From positions 2,078,001 to 2,142,000 of the forward strand of contig WAEK01000003.1 of NCBI GenBank assembly GCA_011634665.1: 64,000 nt of DNA. Direction: 5' to 3'. Of the stretch, positions 57,631 to 64,000 are shown in pieces. The notes under the pieces were generated by a model, which saw only the letters and a program-made list of their open reading frames with translations, was not told the origin of the DNA and did not search any database. The first letter of the stretch is position 1. Each line of letters opens with the position of its first letter. The DNA comes from Mortierella sp. BCC40632. Its lineage: Eukaryota; Mortierellomycota; Mortierellomycetes; Mortierellales; Mortierellaceae. Made by a program: the position numbers and the translations under genes.

Positions 57631-60600
57631 ATGGAGTCCATGCTTGCGTCGGCCCTCCGACAGCGGGCCATGGACAGCCACTCTCCCGACAGTTGCCCGT
57701 TCGTTCTCATCCAAGGAAACAGTAAGCTTTGCTCATTCACACCCTCACACACACCCTCACTCACTCTCTCACTCACACACCCTCAGTCCGGAGCCAAAAT
57801 ATAAAGCATGAATGAGACGACAGTTTATGAAGAGCGTGCGCTGAACGTGACCTTCTCTTTGTAGAAGACGATCGTGCCCACGGACCCCCAGCTTTATCCA
57901 CGCCGCCACACACGCCGCCGCACACGCGACCTGTCTTGACGCCACCACTCTCCAGCACTCGTCGTCGTCGCAGCACCTTCTCAGCCTCCAGTACTGCCGA
58001 TGCTCAACATGGTCTCCAACTGACCTGCGCTCTAGTGCGCAGAGGTGACCTCTATCCAGGAAGTCTTCATGTCGGCGCCACTCGTCTCTGCTTCCTCGGC
58101 GACCACACTGCAAGCTCTGTTCGCATCACCATCGGTTTCCGGGACTTGATGGCTGTACAACCCATTGGACGCACAACATACAAGCCGGCGATCCTCCGAC
58201 TCCGTGTACGGTCCAAGCTATCTATTACTAGCTCCAGCGAGAGATCATCTCCACACAGCTCGGTCTCGGACGCAGCATTCGACGACTATGACTTTGTACA
58301 GATTGACGATCTGGATCGCATCGTAACGGAGATTGATCGGCTTTGGGTTGACCATCAACGAGCCTCTGGGGGCATTTTATCGAACCCTTTCTATGGAAGC
58401 TATCCATCCACTACGTCCCATTCCTTTATTATTCGACCACGACCAGTCTCAATGTGCAATCACGGCATTTCTAGACCAACCGAAGAAGATACCAGCTTTG
58501 AGCAGGAAATGGATTCCAAAGGCGATGCGACAGAGTCAATCACATCCTTTGGGGCAGCGTCCGAGATGCTTGGGCGATTTAGACAACAAGCCAAGAAGCG
58601 GAATGTGGTTCGTGGCCAAGAACTGTCCACGGCCAGAAGGGAGAGTCGCACCAATTTTGGAAGTAGCTGGGGCACCCTCCAACATGTTGCGGAAGAGACG
58701 ACGGACACAGAGAGCATAATGCAGCAAAGTTTATCCTCCTCTTCCAGGTCTGAATTTTTCGGACGGGCCTCTCCTTCCCCTCCTCCCCTTCCTTCTTCTT
58801 CCTCGCAGAGATCATCCAGATCCAGGGCAGGGAATAGAGACTCGCTGCCCCTGTCGTCTGGCCAGGCGTCATCCTCCTCGGTATCAGATCAATACCAATC
58901 TCCCGTTCCCCGCTCCGCTCCTCCATCCCTGATATCACCCTCTACCACCACCACCAAGTTATCTCATGCAGTTCCAACCATTCACAGTATTCTCTCACCA
59001 ACTGTCGCCCCTGACCTAAAAAATGGGCATACCGCATCCATGTCCCCGGACCAAAGATCCATCCGCAGTGACAATGAATCCGTCCGATCAATGACGTCTA
59101 GTCTAAGGCAGAGCACGTTTTTGCCACCTGCATCGACCCTGTCGACGGATCCGACTCTCTCAGACATCTACTCGAACCGTGTACAGAGTATCGAGTCCAC
59201 CAAAAGGTCCACTTGCAAATGTAACCACCGCAGCGAAAATGAGTCTCTTTCGATCCTTGTCTCTTCCACGCCTCAGTCTTGTTTCGAGATGTTGTTCTCG
59301 GGGACTGGGAGTGGTACTGGAGACCCTGTGGTCCGGAAAGCACATCAAAGAAGCAATGGCACGGATCGGGTGCGTATCGGGCCATGGTCGGGTCCGAGCA
59401 TGAGCGATTCCTCGTGGGAGCAATCCACGCGACGACTAAAGTACTCGGTCAATGTTTCTTCGGGTAAGAGCTCTTGTTTAGGCTAAAGAGATGACGCAAA
59501 CTATCTTTTTATTATTTTTTTTTTTTGCCAAGAGAAAGGAAAAAAAAAAAAAAAAAAAAAAAAAATACTCATGTCCGTGTTTGTGCTATCGATCTACTTC
59601 TGTTTTATCAAGAACGCCGAACGGTGGCCTGTTTAGAAACACAGACGGTTGCCTGTTTTCAAGCGAACATCATTTGTATTCACGCGGACCACCTGGTATC
59701 TTGTGAAGGATATTCCAAGGACTTTTTATTTCAAAGTCAGGTCTGTCTGAGTTCCATCGCCCTGGACAGGACCCGAGTCAGTTGCTTCTTGCTGGACAAG
59801 GGTAGCAAGATAGATTCAGCCTGGTCCAGGAAGAGCAGTCTTGGGGCTAAAGTCCAAGATGGGGTCTTGAGATATTATCAAGAGCTTTTTCAAGAATTGG
59901 TCACTAAACCCAAACACAACACCTTTTCGTCGAGTGAACTTGCGATGAAGGGTCACCGTTCATTCTCGGGAACGACTATCCGATCTCTACCATTGACTCT
60001 GGATAGTCAAGCTACAAGCTCTAGTCGTAGCCTGACGGCTACAGAAGCGAACGTGGCCAAGAATGCCTTGAGAAGTGGATCGTTGCCAGTGGTCGATACC
60101 AGAGCGATTCAATCACCACTATCACTGTTACACCTTCGCAATGTCCTAGCTCAAGCACCCAAAGGAACGACCTTTCAAAATAATTCTGCTGCCACTCCCA
60201 ATACCACTACTACTACCACTACTACCACCACTACTACTAATTCTAATAATGCCTCACGAACGCCTAAAGGCTCGAAAGAGACTACGACCCTTCACGAAAA
60301 TGGACGACCTTCTGCAGCCGCTACAACAGTTCAATCCATCTTTGCCTTTGTCCAGGCCAAGATGGATCTCTTTGATACCAAAAAGGTGGATGGGCTCGAG
60401 TCGAAGCAACCACAGCCTCAACTACAGCCACAACCACAGCCACAGCCACCGATACAACAGATACCCAAGTTGGACAAGGAACCAAGTCCATCCAATCCCT
60501 CTTCATCCATTAATCCCTCTTCACCCCCTACCGACGAATTGACGCTTCCGGGCTTCTTCAAAACTTGTATGACCCTGCTGACCAAACCTTTGGAGATTCG

Positions 60601-61159
60601 GTCACGACCCAAGGATTCAATGGATAAGGCGACCTCAGAAGCGGAGTTGGCAACGAAAGGGAAGAATGATTTGGCGGTAGGCACGGTGCAGAGTGCTACT
60701 TCGAAGGATGAGGTAGAGGAGGAGGAGGAGGAGGAGGAGGAGGAAGAGGAGGGAGAGGAAAAGGAGCACATGGTAGCAGGGACGGACCATCATCTCAGTG
60801 AATCTACCGAGAATGGATTGATTATGGGAGTATCATCCCAATCAAGCATGAACCAAGTTACCATGATGAGACAAACTCGACGAGACAAGTATTTCCGACG
60901 AGCGACCTTGATGGTATTTGTGGCGGTGGTAGCGATTTCGGTCATGAATATCTGGCATTTGTTTGTAGCTCTTTCGTCGATGGTAGAGGTTCTTCAACAT
61001 CAGGGAGTGATCCATCAACAACAAGTGATGGAGATGTATCCACAGACTCTTCCTAGGACGGATTTTGTTCGAAAGATGATGTATCATTATCCTTCACCTC
61101 TTCCTCCATCTCAGACTTATTCAAAGACTGTTGCGTATCGCCCTTTGCGTTCGTCATGA
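57631..61159 (+). CDS. LAM/Ltc-like GRAM-VASt membrane protein (sterol transfer at contact sites)
   Basis: Spliced model: 57631-57721, 57865-59463 and 59613-61159, giving 3237 nt and 1078 residues. Introns are 57722-57864 and 59464-59612, both phase 1; the second contains long A-runs. A GRAM domain lies at about 79-175 (CALVRRGDLYPGSLHVGATR, FLGDHTASSVRITIGFRDL). A Ser-rich disordered region follows. A VASt/StART-like domain at about 500-680 shows CFEMLFSGTG, RRLKYSVNVSS, RRTVACLETQTVACF and DGVLRYYQELFQELV. Near the C-terminus a single hydrophobic helix (about 994-1016, ATLMVFVAVVAISVMNIWHL) would anchor the protein in the ER. GRAM, VASt and C-terminal anchor in this order define LAM/Ltc proteins, which move sterols at ER contact sites (established). 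A run of glutamates is encoded at 60714-60762. An AATAAA at 61180-61185 probably ends the transcript. Confidence 0.83.
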
Positions 61160-61440
61160 TTTTTCATTCTTAAAAAAAAAAATAAATAAAAAAAAAAAAA
61201 AAAAAAAAAAAAAAGACTGTATTGTAATCTCTTCTCTCTCTCTCTCTCGTATAGTTAAGGTGATATGATAATGCTGTAGAAATTCCGCTCTCCCCCATTC
61301 GGGTTGAATGGGGAACAAAAAAAAAAAAAGAATATATATTTATTTGTTTACTAAGATAGAAGTGTGAGAGTGAATGAGTGAATGAGTGAGTGAGTGATCG
61401 GTGTGTGTGTCTGCGTGTGTGTGTGTGTGTGTGAAAGAGT
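61160..61440. other. Convergent 3' region, LAM-like and Gln-rich genes
   Basis: The 281 bp between the two stop codons hold A/T runs (A24 or so at 61190-61213), a CT-rich tract and (GT)n at 61400-61431. Each strand has A-rich sequence suitable for polyadenylation. No coding signal. Confidence 0.55.
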
Positions 61441-62068
61441 TTATTGGCTCCAGTCAACAAAACTTGCCATGTGTGCATCAGGATAGAGACCATCATGGCC
61501 ATACCAAAGCAATCTCTCCGCTACACCCTTCTCCTTGCCCAATTCCAATCCTTGTCGTTGTTGAGCCAAGGTCGGATGCCATGCCTCGTAATACACATCC
61601 TTGCCAGGTCCATTGCCAATCCGTTTACCAACAAACCCTTCAAACGCATTGTGAAGTAAAAACATGGACCCCCGTGGAATCTCTTCCACCTCCGTCGTCG
61701 CCGTCGTGGTTGCTGTGGTCGCTGTGTTGTTACTGTTACCAGCACCAGCACCAGCACCACTCCGTTCTTCAGTTCCTACAAGTCTCGTATAGGTCGCCGT
61801 CAAATAATCCAAGGGATCCATTAGTTGCATCGGTGGAGCTGCCTTGTTTTCTTGAATTAGCTGTAATTCGCGGATTTGTGGTGCCAACTCGGATTTGATC
61901 GCTGCTGCTGATGCTGCTGCGTCAAGAGCTACATTCGTGGGGAGGACCGAGGCTCCAGTGGTTGTCTGAAGAGCCTCTTGGGAGACAGGTGGTTGTATCT
62001 GTTGCACCTGGATAGGCAACTTCTGCTGCTGTTGTAGTTGCTGCTGCTGCTGTTGTTGTTGTTGTTGT

Positions 62069-62103
<35 letters not shown>

Positions 62104-62153
62104 TTGTAGCTGTTGCTGTTGTTGCTGCTGTAACTGTAGCTGTTGCTGCTGTT

Positions 62154-62185
<32 letters not shown>

Positions 62186-62617
62186 TGCTGCAATTGCAAC
62201 TGTTGTTGCTGTTGCTGTAATTGTTGTTGTTGCTGCTGTTGAGGCGAGCTAATGGCTGCTGGACCCGAGAGTGTGGGTGTCACACCCCCTGCTGCTGCAT
62301 GTCGAGCGGCCTGTTCTTGACGATGAGGCTTCGCTAATTCTTGTTGAATCTTTTGAAGTTGCATCTTTGCCGCCACAACTTGACCCTGAGAGAGTGTATT
62401 GGAGGTTATGGCTCGTTGCAAGGTATGAAGTGTAACGATCAAATCATCTTTACTCATCGTCTCGAGTGAAATACCAAGTCGATTAGGAGTAGCAGTTGGG
62501 GCGAGGACAGGTGTTTGACCGGTAGGGACTGCAGCTGGGATCGACGGTGTGGTTGAAGAGGCAGATGGTGATTGCTGGAGCCCCGTCTGCGAAACATTCG
62601 GTACCTGTTGCTGCTGT

Positions 62618-62655
<38 letters not shown>

Positions 62656-63621
62656 CTGCTGTTGCTTTTGCTGCAAAAGTTGTTGCTGTTGCTGTTGCTG
62701 TTGCATTTGCAAATGACGCGCCTTCTGAGCAAGCAAAAGTTGAGAGGATGTCAAGTTGGTTCCCTCAGGCTTAATGGTCACACCCACATTGGGGGACAAT
62801 CCTCCTGGTGCACCACTACTGACTGCAGGAGACTGATCCGCGGCCATAGCTGCTGCTGCTGCTGATGCCAGAATGGCCTTGGCCTGCTTGGGCGTCTCCT
62901 GACGAATGGTTCCATTCGTACGTTGTACTGCCTGGGAAGCGGCTGCGTTCGAAACAAGGGTGGCAGCATCAGCATGGGGAGATACTGGGAATGAAGAGTT
63001 GGGAGGGGAACTCATGACCTTCTTGGGAGGTGGCAATTTCAAATCTGCAGTCGTGAGTCCATGTTTGACAACAATACCTGGACCTCCCTGGGCCGCAGAA
63101 AAGGGCTGTGGCGCCGGCACTGGTGCGGGGGCACTTGGTTGACTCATCGCACCAAGATTGTTGTTGTTGACGTTGCCAGGAATTGTATTGCCAGGGTTGT
63201 TGACAAGATTGTTGTTCATCACGTTGCCAACCATATTATTCCCGCCAGCTACAACATTGTTGTTATTGGTGGGTCCAGAGCTGACAATGGCTGCAGTACC
63301 AGGAACAGGAGACACGCCCGAGACCGCTCCCAAACCCACGTTCATCATTTGCATTAGGGGCGTACCGTTGGGTTGAACCATGGTGGTTCCGTTAGCCCCT
63401 TGGGCTGCTGCCGCTGCCGTCACCATGGTTGGGTTCATCATCTCTGCCTTTAGCCAAGAAAAGTATCGGTGGAGCTGTTCCTTCAACTTCATGAGGTTCT
63501 CTGGAGAGATGGCGTATTGATTCTTCTTCAATGCTTCTAACTGGTCTTGGAACATGAAGTTCTGAAAATGGCCATCCGAAGAAGAAGAAAAATCCAAAGC
63601 GAGTCAGTAAAAGAAAAGAAA

Positions 63622-63652
<31 letters not shown>

Positions 63653-64000
63653 GGATTACCATCAAAATGAGGCGACGAGTCGCGTCCTTGTTGCCAGTGA
63701 TGGCCAAAAATGTGGGAAGCAATTGCTCTAGTCTCACAAACATTGGCGTTACAATATTCATGTGCTCCTTGATCACTTGCTCATTTTCAGGTGTAATGTC
63801 CATGAGGATAGTCGAGTGATCTGGGTGATCGGATAAAACAAAATTGATAAGTATCCCTATTTTTTTCATCCTGCAATCAATATTCCCATGATTCGATGCC
63901 CATTCTTACTTCGTGAAGCCTGAATTTGAGCAATCATTCCTTGAACAATTTCATGAGCTGCAAGTCTAGCTGCAGGGGTCAAGGGAGGTCGCGTGGGTAT
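61441..64000 (-). CDS. Glutamine-rich protein of unknown function, N-terminus off window
   Basis: Spliced model (minus): from beyond 64000 to 63910, then 63856-63660 and 63561-61441. Introns are 63562-63659, with a T15-A16 run, and 63857-63909, only 53 nt. The visible part is about 803 residues. The start is helical (PAARLAAHEIVQGMIAQIQA, MFVRLEQLLPTFLAITGNKD, FQDQLEALKKNQYAISPENL, LKEQLHRYFSWLKAEM). A low-complexity Asn/Gly/Pro region and several long polyglutamine tracts follow, with a small ordered helix ISLETMSKDDLIVTLHTLQR between them. The C-terminus contains MDPLDYLTATYTRLVG and MFLLHNAFEGFVGKRIGNG. The layout suggests a transcriptional co-regulator, but I recognise no named domain. 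The acceptor at 63857 is chosen because the closer AG at 63866 leads to a stop. Confidence 0.65.
62027..62240 (-). repeat. Polyglutamine-encoding CAA/CAG region
   Basis: Over 60 glutamine codons, interrupted only by single leucines, lie in the Gln-rich gene. A second tract of about 35 glutamines with Leu/Lys breaks occurs at 62605-62708. Confidence 0.95.
63622..63652. repeat. T15-A16 zero-loop inverted repeat in an intron
   Basis: T15 followed directly by A16 inside the intron 63562-63659 of the Gln-rich gene, seven bases from its donor site. In the transcript it reads U16 then A15. Confidence 0.9.

Noticed and set aside
1..64000. tRNA, rRNA and CRISPR features
   Set aside because: I scanned for tRNA B-box-like GTTCGANNC in cloverleaf context, rRNA-like blocks and spaced direct repeats and found none convincing; a covariance-model scan would be decisive for tRNAs.

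Overview
This window looks like nuclear DNA from an early-diverging fungus, most likely Mucoromycota and perhaps a Mortierella relative (an inference from gene content, not tested by search). The fungal signature genes include an Skt5-type chitin synthase activator, a HAL4/SAT4-like kinase, a Cdc11/Nud1 leucine-rich scaffold, a LIM-C1-RhoGAP and a LAM-type GRAM/VASt sterol-transfer protein. Most genes carry several GT-AG introns, mostly 75-160 nt. Glutamine tracts, homopolymers and simple repeats are abundant. I see no tRNA, rRNA, CRISPR array or intact transposon.

Layout from left to right. 1-1879 (-) Skt5-like Sel1-repeat protein, 3' end off the window. 1880-4252 gene-free. 4253-9459 (+) three tandem paralogues of a two-module protein resembling DUF3712/LEA-2 families, each with a 12-nt microexon. 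9595-14415 (-) HAL4/SAT4-like kinase. 16883-20765 (-) myotubularin phosphatase. 21114-22178 (-) NAD(P)-binding SDR. 24573-27847 (-) serine-rich orphan protein. 30189-33330 (-) RecQ1-type helicase in nine exons. 33775-37640 (+) SAPS-like phosphatase-regulatory protein, divergent from the helicase. 37641-43151 gene-free, repeat-rich. 43152-48806 (+) LIM-C1-RhoGAP. 48942-50318 (-) UDP-glucose 4-epimerase, convergent with the RhoGAP. 51499-57138 (+) Cdc11/Nud1-like scaffold. 57631-61159 (+) LAM-like protein. 61441-64000 (-) glutamine-rich protein, 5' end off the window.

There is no operon-like logic, although several genes serve related jobs: wall synthesis and polarity (Skt5, RhoGAP), septation signalling (Cdc11/Nud1), and phosphoinositide or sterol membrane biology (myotubularin, LAM). 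All spliced models were built by hand from splice consensus, reading-frame continuity and family motifs. Every complete spliced CDS sums to a multiple of three, but transcription start sites and some start codons are uncertain.

The most unusual element is the tandem cluster at 4.2-9.5 kb. Its members keep an in-frame 12-nt microexon at the same place, and two of them share a nearly identical linker. Other points to check are a RecQ helicase with leucine in place of the usual tryptophan of the aromatic-rich loop, a kinase fold interrupted by two long insertions, and three zero-loop T/A hairpins.
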